Below are positions 1 through 7,122 of a stretch of 13,252 nucleotides of DNA, in pieces (within the stretch, counting starts at the first letter, position 1; every line of letters starts with the position of its first letter). Below the pieces are notes generated by a model. It saw only the letters and a list, made by a program, of their open reading frames with translations. It was not told the DNA's origin and did not search any database. The stretch lies in assembly GCA_019104905.1 (NCBI GenBank), contig JAHRXB010000191.1, forward strand, positions 1 through 13,252. Direction: 5' to 3'. A program made the translations under genes and the position numbers. The DNA comes from Bdellovibrio sp. (GTDB lineage Bacteria > Bdellovibrionota > Bdellovibrionia > Bdellovibrionales > Bdellovibrionaceae).

Positions 1-1
1 A

Positions 2-376
2 GGGGGAGGAACTGTTGGTGGCGGAGAAGGCTCTGGCAGCGGATCTCCGTCCAGAGGCGCTGCGGGCGCGGTTGGTGCTGGCGAAAGTTCCCCCGGTGTG
101 AATGGTGGATTTTACGGCGGTGGCAGTGGTCGACTTTTTGGAGGGGGATCAGGTTCTGGTGGTGGTGCCGTCGGAGGTGGATATGGCGGAAGAGCCGTCA
201 CTGGTGTTGCGCCCACAAATCCGGATTTAAAAAAGTTTTTACCCGGCGGCCAATTTGACCCCAAACGAGGAGTGTCTGGTTTAGCTGGGCCCGATGGGAT
301 TACCGGGCCTCATTCCAATATCTGGCAGAAGATTCAGAATCGGTATCAGGTGATGATGCCGACCTTGCTTCCTTAG
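2..376 (+). CDS. C-terminal part of a glycine-rich protein (5' end outside window)
   Basis: The reading frame is open from the left edge to a TAG at 374-376, so this is the tail of a longer gene. A GTG at 98 lies inside the same open frame and is not a convincing start. The first 65 or so residues are dominated by Gly, Ser and Ala (runs such as GGGSGSGGG). The last 50 residues are ordinary sequence with Pro, Lys and aromatic residues, ending MMPTLLP. I recognise no domain. Such Gly-rich tracts occur in secreted or surface proteins, but no targeting signal is visible because the N-terminus is missing. It converges on the aspartokinase gene with only two bases between the stop codons, and no terminator fits there. 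Real coding is supported by the long open frame and biased composition; function is unknown. Confidence 0.6.
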   Translation, partial: GGGTVGGGEGSGSGSPSRGAAGAVGAGESSPGVNGGFYGGGSGRLFGGGSGSGGGAVGGGYGGRAVTGVAPTNPDLKKFLPGGQFDPKRGVSGLAGPDGITGPHSNIWQKIQNRYQVMMPTLLP

Positions 377-378
377 TA

Positions 379-1566
379 TTAAATCAACGGATGTAAACTT
401 TCGATCACTTGCTTTCTGAGCGGGGCCTCGACTAAAACGGTGAGGCTCATCGCACTGAGCATGATTTTGCGGGTAGCGAGTTGTCGCTCTGAAAGAATAT
501 TGAGGACCTTTTGGGTCATTTCGGGCGAAGTCGCCCCCGTGCAGGTCAGGGTCACCGTTGAAAGCTCAGGACCTTGCAGAGAAAAATCGTGATGATTCTG
601 AACTTCCTTTTTTGCCGCCGACATAATTTCTTGAGGGCCGGTTAATAGAATTTCAGTCGTGTCCTGGTTTGCTTCACACTGAAGCAACTGAGGGAAGGCA
701 ATTTGTTTTTGATCAAACAGATGTTGCAGGTTTTGAAGAGCTTTCGCGGGATTTCTTTCTTTGCAGGAAATGCCAAGGACAATTTCGTGAGAATTTAAGG
801 AAAGGGCCTTACAGGATTCAAACATATTTAATCCTTTTTTTACGAGAGTTCCGTCTGAAGTTTTGTTGGAAGCGGGGCCGATGTACAAAGTAACGTCGCG
901 AACTTTTGCGAGCTCGACCGAACGATAGTGAAGAACTTTGGCTCCCCAAAAGGTCATCTCCATCATTTGATCGTAGTTGAGTTCTCGAAGTGGGCGCGCC
1001 GTTTTGACAATATGAGGGTCTGCTGTAAATACGGCCGGAACGTCTTTAAGGATCTCGCAGCGTTCAGCTTTAAAAGAGGCGGCCATGGCGACAGCCGACG
1101 TGTCGGATCCCCCGCGCCCCAGTGTCGTGATTTCTTTAGTTATGGGAGAAACTCCTTGGAAGCCGGCAAGGATAACGACTTTTTCTTGGCGTAAAGATTC
1201 TTCCACTCGTATCGGCTTCACATCTTTAATGAAAGCGTTGACGTGAGAATCATCCGTAAATATTCCCGCTTGGCTTCCGGTAAAACTGATGGCGGGACAA
1301 CCCAAATCATTTAAAGCCATACTCATTAAGGACATGCTGATGCGTTCTCCTACAGTGAGGAGCATGTCCATTTCCCGACGTTGAGGATGTTCAGAAACTT
1401 GGTTGGCCAGATCAATCAAAGAATTGGTGGTTTTCCCCATGGCACTGACGACAACCAGCAAAGAATTCTCTTTTGATTGTGCGGCAATTCTGGCGGCCAC
1501 AGCCTTGATCTTTTCGGGATCTGCGAGAGTAGCGCCACCATATTTCTGAACGATCAGAGGTTTCAT
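379..1566 (-). CDS. lysC: Aspartate kinase (aspartokinase)
   Basis: Phosphorylates L-aspartate with ATP, the first step towards lysine, threonine, methionine and diaminopimelate for peptidoglycan; cytoplasmic. At 395 residues it has the usual length of a monofunctional enzyme. Visible kinase-domain motifs are KYGG (8-11), VVSAMGKTT (39-47), GERIS (73-77), AGFQG (134-138), TTLGRGGSDTSA (147-158), FTADP (180-184) and WGAKVLH (207-213). Residues from about 260 onward are the likely tandem ACT regulatory region and are less conserved. Some core positions differ from the common family form: GGATLAD where GGTSV is usual, and KDVPAVFTADP where TDVDGVYTADP is usual. The catalytic framework still looks intact. 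The ATG overlaps the stop of the upstream transglycosylase gene as ATGA (1563-1566), which implies translational coupling. Sure of the family; feedback properties cannot be read. Confidence 0.93.
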   Translation of the reverse strand: MKPLIVQKYGGATLADPEKIKAVAARIAAQSKENSLLVVVSAMGKTTNSLIDLANQVSEHPQRREMDMLLTVGERISMSLMSMALNDLGCPAISFTGSQAGIFTDDSHVNAFIKDVKPIRVEESLRQEKVVILAGFQGVSPITKEITTLGRGGSDTSAVAMAASFKAERCEILKDVPAVFTADPHIVKTARPLRELNYDQMMEMTFWGAKVLHYRSVELAKVRDVTLYIGPASNKTSDGTLVKKGLNMFESCKALSLNSHEIVLGISCKERNPAKALQNLQHLFDQKQIAFPQLLQCEANQDTTEILLTGPQEIMSAAKKEVQNHHDFSLQGPELSTVTLTCTGATSPEMTQKVLNILSERQLATRKIMLSAMSLTVLVEAPLRKQVIESLHPLI

Positions 1567-2516
1567 TCCAATGCAACTTTCCGATTCTGCTGATGTATGA
1601 ATGAAGAAACAATCTGCCCAGCCCCTTTGGGAACTCGGATAAAATGTTTATCCACTTGGCGAGGAATGTATCCTAAATAGAGCTCGGCGTTCAAATCTTT
1701 TAATGACTTTCTTGTGACCCCGAGATGATCTGCCAAGGGGGAAAGATCAGTTCCTCCGGGGACAAGAACAATGTCGTAATCCAAGGGGTCCATCTTTTCT
1801 AGGTCTCGAAAACCATAAAGATTTGGTGCTTTTGCGATCAGCATTGCGGCCAAGATTTTTGGAACATACTCTTGAGTCTCGGCGGGAAGGGCATCAAGTT
1901 TAATGAGAGACCAGTAATCTTTGGTCCCATATTTCTTAATCTGGCGGCGAAGTCCGTTTTCACCCATGTTGTAGCTGGCGGCGACCAAATACCAAGATCC
2001 GAATTCGGCATGAAGATCTTTGAGGTAGCGGATGGCGGCCAAGGTGCTTTTTTTCAGGTCACGGCGTTCATCCAACCACCAGGTTTTATTCAGTCCATAA
2101 CGAGTTCCCGTGGCTTCGATAAATTGCCAAGGTCCCACGGCACTGGCGTGACTGATAGCATTTGGCGCAAAACCACTTTCGATCATCACCATGTAGGCGA
2201 GATCCATGGGAAGGCCGGCCCTCTTCAATTCAGTTTGAATGAAGGGCATGTATTTGTAGGACCGCTGCAACCACTCGCGAAACCACTTGTTGCTGCGAGG
2301 TCCCTGAAAGTAGGCAATCCATTTGCTGACCTTTTTGTTGTAGGTGACAGGCAAATCAAAGATGAGATTATCAGATTGCACATGTCTTGATTGCGACGTG
2401 AGAGTTTTCAGTTTTTCTTTAAGAGTGAAGGCGGGAACAGGGGCCTCTTTCGGCGTCTCGGCGTGCGCAAAGAGGGAAATAGAAATAGAAAAAATCAAGA
2501 CAGCCCACGTTCTCAT
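1563..2516 (-). CDS. MltD-like lytic murein transglycosylase (GH23), exported
   Basis: Cleaves the glycan strands of peptidoglycan in the periplasm. Starting at the ATG at 2516 gives 317 residues with a signal peptide (MRTWAVLIF...LFAHA, cleavage after about residue 19). The frame is open further upstream, to 2702, but that extension would bury the signal peptide and run into the divergent flagellar promoter, so I chose the internal start. No strong ribosome site is seen. The SLT domain is clear: catalytic Glu113 in MIESGF, GPWQF (128-132) and AASYNMGENG (179-188). The C-terminal region (about 250-305), with DLSPLADHLGV and HFIRVPKG, looks like a degenerate LysM or the helical tail of MltD proteins. 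It shares an ATGA overlap with lysC. Its position divergent to the rod genes, and a FlgJ without a muramidase domain, make a role in rod penetration possible but unproven. Confidence 0.88.
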   Translation of the reverse strand: MRTWAVLIFSISISLFAHAETPKEAPVPAFTLKEKLKTLTSQSRHVQSDNLIFDLPVTYNKKVSKWIAYFQGPRSNKWFREWLQRSYKYMPFIQTELKRAGLPMDLAYMVMIESGFAPNAISHASAVGPWQFIEATGTRYGLNKTWWLDERRDLKKSTLAAIRYLKDLHAEFGSWYLVAASYNMGENGLRRQIKKYGTKDYWSLIKLDALPAETQEYVPKILAAMLIAKAPNLYGFRDLEKMDPLDYDIVLVPGGTDLSPLADHLGVTRKSLKDLNAELYLGYIPRQVDKHFIRVPKGAGQIVSSFIHQQNRKVALE

Positions 2517-2696
2517 AAAGACAATTATGAAGCCGATTCTTTGACACTGTCGACAAAGAACTGACAATACCCTGGCACCATCGACGAAGGTCAATGTTCG
2601 GTCAGATCTAAAAAAACTTGAGTCCAAGATTTTTTTTCCATACGGAGGTCCAGGAAGGAACTCTTTTCCTAGACCAAGATCCGTCCTGTCAAAAGA

Positions 2697-2712
2697 TGGC
2701 ACACGCCTTGCT
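2697..2712 (+). promoter_or_regulatory. Sigma-54 (RpoN) -24/-12 promoter for the flgF operon
   Basis: TGGCAC, five bases, then TTGCT places the invariant GG (2698-2699) and GC (2710-2711) exactly ten bases apart, matching the sigma-54 consensus TGGCAC-N5-TTGCW. The expected transcript start is near 2723, giving a leader of only about 16 bases that holds the flgF Shine-Dalgarno at 2727-2733. Rod and hook genes under RpoN are well known in Vibrio and Campylobacter. No enhancer site for an activator is identified here. A similar TGGCAC at 2573-2578 lacks the -12 element. Confidence 0.72.
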
Positions 2713-2738
2713 GCTCAACAAAGTGTGGAGGAGTGTTC

Positions 2739-3554
2739 ATGGGAGTAAAAGGTGTATATACAGCCCTAAGTGGTGCGATCGCGCAAAGTACAAAGTTGGA
2801 TACGATCGCCAATAATCTGGCCAACGTGAACACACCCGCGTTCAAACGCGACCAGCAACTTTTTCAAGAATATCTAACGGCCAATGAGAAACAGCCGGAA
2901 ACTATTCAGATTCCTCGCGACGTGGCTTCAATCGAAAGCTTCTACAATATGCAGGGCGGAGACAAAAGTTATGTCGATGCCAAAGGCACTTTCACTGACT
3001 TTTCGCAAGGAGGCTTGAAGCCCACGGGGAATGCGTTGGATGTGGCCATTGATGGAAAAGGTTTTTTTGAAGTGGCGACTCCAGGGGGCGTACGACTGAC
3101 ACGGGCCGGGAATTTTACGTTGGATGGCAATGGGCAGTTGGTTACCAAAGAAGGTCACCCTGTTCTTCGCTCGGCAGAGCCGGGAGCTGATCCCGCATCG
3201 CGAGTTATCCGCTTGCAAGGAACGGGAGCGGTGACCGTTGCTGATAACGGAGATGTCTTTGAGGGAACTGAAAATATTGGAAAGTTGTCGTTGGTCAACG
3301 TAAACAATCCAGACTCTTTGCAAAAAATGGGCGGCTCTCTCTACGGTTTTAAGGCCAATAGCATTCCTGACATGACCAATGTGAATAACCCCAGTGTCAA
3401 ACAAGGTTTCTTAGAAACATCCAATGTCAATATCGTACAAGAGATGACAGACATGATATCCACCAATCGTGTATTCGAGAGCACTCAAAAAGCCATCAGT
3501 GCCTATGACCAGATGGCTGATAAAATGGTTAACGTGGTGGGAAAAACAAATTAG
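2739..3554 (+). CDS. flgF: FlgF, flagellar proximal rod protein
   Basis: Structural subunit of the periplasmic rod between MS-ring and distal rod; exported by the flagellar type III apparatus, so it has no signal peptide. The 271-residue protein shows the flagellar basal body rod N-terminus (TIANNLANVNTPAFKR, near residues 20-35), the FlgE/F/G-like central domain (NALDVAIDGKGFFEV) and the C-terminal coiled-coil segment (GFLETSNVNIVQEMTDMISTNRVFES). It is first in the operon before FlgG. Compared with the neighbour it has a longer N-proximal insert and lacks the YTRDGAF signature of FlgG, hence FlgF rather than a second FlgG. A GTG at 2733 is in frame, but GGAGGAG at 2727-2733 is correctly spaced for the ATG at 2739, so that start was chosen. 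Confidence 0.92.
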   Translation: MGVKGVYTALSGAIAQSTKLDTIANNLANVNTPAFKRDQQLFQEYLTANEKQPETIQIPRDVASIESFYNMQGGDKSYVDAKGTFTDFSQGGLKPTGNALDVAIDGKGFFEVATPGGVRLTRAGNFTLDGNGQLVTKEGHPVLRSAEPGADPASRVIRLQGTGAVTVADNGDVFEGTENIGKLSLVNVNNPDSLQKMGGSLYGFKANSIPDMTNVNNPSVKQGFLETSNVNIVQEMTDMISTNRVFESTQKAISAYDQMADKMVNVVGKTN

Positions 3555-3604
3555 GCCATGATGGCCTCTGAAGAATATTAAATAAGCGACGGAAGGATTC
3601 CTAG

Positions 3605-4390
3605 ATGCTTAAGAGTTTGAATACAGCAGCAACCGGCATGGCGGCCCAACAGACGAACATGGATGTGATCGCCAATAACATCGCCAACGTTTCTACAAAC
3701 GGATTCAAAAGATCTCGTGCTGAGTTTGAAGATCTCATGTATCAAACCCAGAAAGAGCCAGGCACGGCCTCCGGGTTGAATGCTTATTCTCCGAACGGAG
3801 TTCAAACGGGTCTTGGTGTTCGTACGGCTGCGATTCAAAAAGATTTCGCTGGTGGGAATGCTCAGGTGACGAAAAATCCTTTGGATTTGCAAATTGAAGG
3901 TTCGGGTTTCTTTCAAGTTCTCACTCCAGACGGTCAGATGGCCTACACGCGCGATGGCGCTTTCAAAAAAGATCCTAACGGACGTCTGGTGGATAAAAAT
4001 GGAAATGTTTTGCAGCCGGAAATCACAGTTCCACCAGATGTTTCAGGAATTGAAGTGGCTCCCAGTGGGGAAGTGCGTGTGATTCAGGGGCTGAGTGATG
4101 CCCCACAAACGATCGGACAGATTGATTTGATTAACTTCGTAAACCCCGCAGGTCTGAAGGCTTTGGGTAAAAATCTATTTTCACAAACTCCTTCCAGTGG
4201 CCAAGCCATAGCGTCTCGGCCTGGTTTGAATGGTACGGGTTATCTGGCGCAAGGACAGCTAGAGGCCAGCAATGTGAACATTGTTGACGAGATGGTGAAT
4301 ATGATCACCTCCCAACGGGCGTATGAAACAAATTCGAAAGTGATTCAGGCGTCAGACCAGATGCTCCAGTCTATTAATAACTTGAGATAA
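3605..4390 (+). CDS. flgG: FlgG, flagellar distal rod protein
   Basis: Subunit of the distal rod that passes through the P- and L-rings; secreted by the flagellar export system. Its 261 residues match the family length. Hallmarks: MLKSLNTAATGMAAQQTNMD at the N-terminus, VIANNIANVSTNGFKRSR, QIEGSGFFQV, YTRDGAF near 115-121, NVNIVDEMVNMITSQRAYE and ending SDQMLQSINNLR, all typical of FlgG. GGAAGG at 3591-3596 is a good ribosome site eight bases before the ATG. It follows flgF by 50 bases. That gap holds a small perfect inverted repeat (3554-3566, arms GGCCAT/ATGGCC) with no T-tract, so it is not a clear terminator. flgA begins three bases after the stop. Confidence 0.97.
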   Translation: MLKSLNTAATGMAAQQTNMDVIANNIANVSTNGFKRSRAEFEDLMYQTQKEPGTASGLNAYSPNGVQTGLGVRTAAIQKDFAGGNAQVTKNPLDLQIEGSGFFQVLTPDGQMAYTRDGAFKKDPNGRLVDKNGNVLQPEITVPPDVSGIEVAPSGEVRVIQGLSDAPQTIGQIDLINFVNPAGLKALGKNLFSQTPSSGQAIASRPGLNGTGYLAQGQLEASNVNIVDEMVNMITSQRAYETNSKVIQASDQMLQSINNLR

Positions 4391-4393
4391 TTG

Positions 4394-5323
4394 ATGAAGA
4401 AGTTTTTTGTAGCCCTTTTCTTTTTAACTCCTCCCGCTTTCGCAAGGCCCGAGGTCTCTATTCCCGGAAGCATTGAGATTTCCCAGCGCGAACTTTTGCG
4501 TTTGGGGGACGTTGCGGTGGTTTCGGGAGGAAATGAAGAGCTTCTTTCTTTCTTGGACAGCATTGTGATTCGTCAGGACGCTCGGGAACTATTGTTGTCT
4601 CAACATCTGAACTCTCCAGAGATTCTGGAGAAGGTGCGTGAGTCGATGAAGTCCCAAGAAGGCCTTAGAAATTTGAATCCTGCGTTTAAGATTCCTTCTC
4701 AAGTAAAGGTGAGCTTTTCTTCGACGCCGATTTCACGACAAGAAGTTGAAAGAAAAATTCATAATACACTGAAAGCCCGTTGTAATGATTGTGAGTACAA
4801 AGTCACCGTTCAAAGCACGCCGGTGCCTTCTCAAAAGCAATGGGAGCTCGATTTTACGCAGCTATCGGCCAAGGGTGGGTTCCTTTTGCCGGTGCGCGAC
4901 GGGGATCAGCGTCAGCTAAAATGGATTTCTGGAACAATTCGTGTGTCCCAATTAACCCCTGTAACGACACGATTGATCCTACAAGGAGAGAGGGTGCAAC
5001 CCACAGATGTGCGCATGGTCATGACCGATGTGACGTATTCCAAGGACGGAGTGCTGCGAGTGGAAGATATTCAAGGTCAACTGGCCGCCCGCTCTCTTCC
5101 CGTCGGAAGCCCTATTTGGACTTCTGATCTCAAACGTGAACCGGCAGCTAAGAGGGGACAGATCGTTAAAGCCATGCTTGGTGATGAGGATTTTGAAATC
5201 TCCATCAACATGCAAGCTGAGGACAATGGTTTTGTCGGAGATTTGATTAAAGTTAAGAATTTAGAAACTCAAAAGGTTCTCTCAGGCCTCGTGATTGAAA
5301 AAGGTGTGGTGAAGTTGCAATGA
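4394..5323 (+). CDS. flgA: FlgA, periplasmic chaperone for P-ring assembly
   Basis: Chaperone that helps FlgI assemble into the periplasmic P-ring. The ATG at 4394 gives 309 residues; a TTG at 4391 directly before it is in frame but unnecessary. A signal peptide is visible (MKKFFVALFFLTPPAFA). The C-terminal part is the recognisable FlgA region: a SAF domain at about 190-250 (VTTRLILQGERVQPTDVR, AARSLPVGSPIWTSDLK), then the terminal beta domain (RGQIVKAML, FEIS, GDLIKVKN, VLSGLV). The protein is clearly longer than the roughly 220 residues of enterobacterial FlgA because of an extended N-terminal half with little recognisable similarity. A CNDC motif at 130-133 could form a disulfide in the periplasm. 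It is tightly placed after flgG with a weak ribosome site and overlaps flgH by ATGA (5320-5323), so its translation is probably coupled on both sides. Confidence 0.9.
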   Translation: MKKFFVALFFLTPPAFARPEVSIPGSIEISQRELLRLGDVAVVSGGNEELLSFLDSIVIRQDARELLLSQHLNSPEILEKVRESMKSQEGLRNLNPAFKIPSQVKVSFSSTPISRQEVERKIHNTLKARCNDCEYKVTVQSTPVPSQKQWELDFTQLSAKGGFLLPVRDGDQRQLKWISGTIRVSQLTPVTTRLILQGERVQPTDVRMVMTDVTYSKDGVLRVEDIQGQLAARSLPVGSPIWTSDLKREPAAKRGQIVKAMLGDEDFEISINMQAEDNGFVGDLIKVKNLETQKVLSGLVIEKGVVKLQ

Positions 5324-6075
5324 AGAATATCAGCGTGAAAACCTTTGCAGGATGTATGACGGTTTTGTTCTTGTTCACGGGCTGCGCTACGATGAACAAT
5401 CTTTTTGATTCTTTGACGGAGCCGCCTGCAAAAACGTCCTTAGAGAATATTAAGTCGGCACCCCGCTATTCAGACGGTCAAAACTTGGGAGTCCCAACAG
5501 ATCGCCAGTATAAACGCATGACTCGCAATCGCATGGAAGAAGAATCGGATGTGGGCAGCAATGCCGGTTCGACATGGGTGATGGAAGGCCAAGGGGCTTA
5601 CCTCTTTGCGCAAAATAAGATGCGTAAAGAAGGTGATCTTTTGAGTGTTAAGTTAGATGGCCCTGCGATGAAGCAAGTTGAAACCAAGGTGTCTGTGATT
5701 AAGAAGCTGCTCAAACAACTTGAAGAACAGCAGCAACAGCAAGAGTTGAACAACTCTTTGGCACAAAATGGAGAGGCGTCTCGAGCGCCAGCTTCGGAGC
5801 AGAAGAAGCCAGAGCCAGCCAAGAGCGAAGAAAAAGATTCAGAAGGATTGGCGGAAGTGCAGAATATCCCGACCCGTTTGGTGGAAAAGTTGGCGGACGG
5901 AAACTATCGTGTCAAAGGTCAGCAACCCTTTATGATTGGAAAACGCGAATACAAAGTTATTGTCACGGGCCTTATTCGTCCCGAAGATTTCAACGATCAA
6001 GGAATCTCCTCAGATAAACTTTTGGATCCTCAGTACGATGTCGTCAGCATCAGAAGGAATACACGCAATGAATAG
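5320..6075 (+). CDS. flgH: FlgH, flagellar L-ring lipoprotein
   Basis: Forms the outer-membrane L-ring bushing of the flagellum. A lipoprotein signal is present: a hydrophobic stretch ending LFTGC, with the lipidated Cys at residue 22. The family core is divergent but readable: GAYLFAQNKMRKEGDLLSVKL (92-112) and the C-terminal block TRLVEKLADGNYRVKG...YKVIVTGLIRPEDF...ISSDKLLDPQYDVVSIRRN (185-246), which corresponds to the usual NGNLVVEG / SGVVNP / VADARIEY segments. Between them, residues about 127-178 are a low-complexity linker with five consecutive Gln and many Lys, Glu, Pro and Ala. The start overlaps the flgA stop (ATGA) and the gene overlaps flgI by eight bases. Position between flgA and flgI supports the call even though similarity is spread thinly. 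Confidence 0.88.
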   Translation: MKNISVKTFAGCMTVLFLFTGCATMNNLFDSLTEPPAKTSLENIKSAPRYSDGQNLGVPTDRQYKRMTRNRMEEESDVGSNAGSTWVMEGQGAYLFAQNKMRKEGDLLSVKLDGPAMKQVETKVSVIKKLLKQLEEQQQQQELNNSLAQNGEASRAPASEQKKPEPAKSEEKDSEGLAEVQNIPTRLVEKLADGNYRVKGQQPFMIGKREYKVIVTGLIRPEDFNDQGISSDKLLDPQYDVVSIRRNTRNE

Positions 6076-7075
6076 ATTTTTTCAGATTCTCGTCATAGTT
6101 GCGCTTTTCATTTTAGGTTACTACGAAGGGGCCAATGCCGCTCGCTTGAAGGACATTGCCAGCATTCGCGGAGTTCGCGAAAATCAGCTGATCGGTTATG
6201 GTATCGTCGTAGGTCTTAAGGGAACCGGGGACGGGAAAAATGAATTCATGAGTAAAAGTGTCGTGCGAATGTTCGACAAGTTGGGCATGAAATTAGATTC
6301 TCCTGAGTTCTCAAGTAAAAATGTGGCGGCTGTAATTATCACGGGTACAATGCCCGCCTTCGGGAAGGCTGGAAACCCTATTGATATTACAGTCAGCGCG
6401 ATCGGAGACGCCTCTTCACTGGCCGGGGGAACTTTGCTACAAGCCCCTCTTCGCGCTGCGAATGAACAAGTGTATGCGGTGGCGCAAGGAAGTATCGTCA
6501 TTGGTGGCGATGGGAAAGATCAACACGGAACTTCGGGCCGCATTCCTAATGGTGCGATCATTGAACGTGATATGACAGCCGATTTTGCGACTCGTAAGAT
6601 GTACCGTCTGACACTGATCAATCCTGATTTCACGACGGCAGCACGCACAGTTCTTACGATTAACAAAGAACTGGGTGGGCACTATGCCTCGGCGAAAGAT
6701 GCGGGTACTATTGATATCATTACTCCGTTTGCTTACGAAAACAGAGGCGTTGAGCTTTTGGCCACGATTGAATCCATCGATATCAATCCGGATATGAAGG
6801 CTCGTGTGGTTGTGAATGAAAAAACGGGCACGATTGTAATTGGCGATAAAGTGAAAATTTCAAGAGTGGCGATCTCGCACGGAGCACTTTCTGTGAAAGT
6901 GGGAGATGGCAAAAAAGGTGGCGAAGAAAAAGTCGCTGTGCTCGAAAGTGGTGTCAGTGTTGGGGAACTCGTGCAAGCACTAAACAAGCTGGGCGTCTCG
7001 CCTAAGGACCTGATAACTATACTTCAGTCCATTAAATCAGCTGGAGCTTTGCACGGGGAACTCGAAGTATTATGA
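6068..7075 (+). CDS. flgI: FlgI, flagellar P-ring protein
   Basis: Builds the periplasmic P-ring around the distal rod. A longer in-frame ORF starts at 5936, but the ATG at 6068 is preceded by AAGGA (6054-6058) and opens a proper Sec signal peptide (MNRFFQILVIVALFILGYYEGANA), so 6068 is chosen: 335 residues. The mature N-terminus ARLKDIASIRGVRENQLIGYG and the following VVGLKGTGDG are signatures of FlgI, as are GTLLQAPL, the central FTTAARTVLTINKE, NEKTGTIVIG, and the ending LNKLGVSPKDLITILQSIKSAGALHGELEVL. It is the last protein gene of the tight flgF-flgI operon. The stop lies in an ATGA (7072-7075), but the frame that opens there is not convincing as a gene. Confidence 0.97.
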   Translation: MNRFFQILVIVALFILGYYEGANAARLKDIASIRGVRENQLIGYGIVVGLKGTGDGKNEFMSKSVVRMFDKLGMKLDSPEFSSKNVAAVIITGTMPAFGKAGNPIDITVSAIGDASSLAGGTLLQAPLRAANEQVYAVAQGSIVIGGDGKDQHGTSGRIPNGAIIERDMTADFATRKMYRLTLINPDFTTAARTVLTINKELGGHYASAKDAGTIDIITPFAYENRGVELLATIESIDINPDMKARVVVNEKTGTIVIGDKVKISRVAISHGALSVKVGDGKKGGEEKVAVLESGVSVGELVQALNKLGVSPKDLITILQSIKSAGALHGELEVL

Positions 7076-7122
7076 AATTTGTGTTTCAAAATGACACAGC
7101 ATTTAATAGAATTGTAAATATA

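Noticed and set aside
2532..2539. Sigma-28 -10 (GCCGATTC) upstream of flgF
   Set aside because: No -35 at the right distance and about 200 bases from the gene.
2573..2590. Second sigma-54 site at TGGCAC (2573-2578)
   Set aside because: No GC at the -12 position.
2564..2594. Minus-strand promoter TTGACC / TATTGT for the transglycosylase
   Set aside because: The spacer is 19 bases and the -10 is poor; not strong enough to list.
2517..2702. N-terminal extension of the transglycosylase to 2702
   Set aside because: It would bury a clear signal peptide starting at 2516 and cover the divergent sigma-54 promoter region.
5936..6067. N-terminal extension of FlgI to 5936
   Set aside because: It lies inside flgH and would precede the signal peptide; the ATG at 6068 has a good ribosome site.
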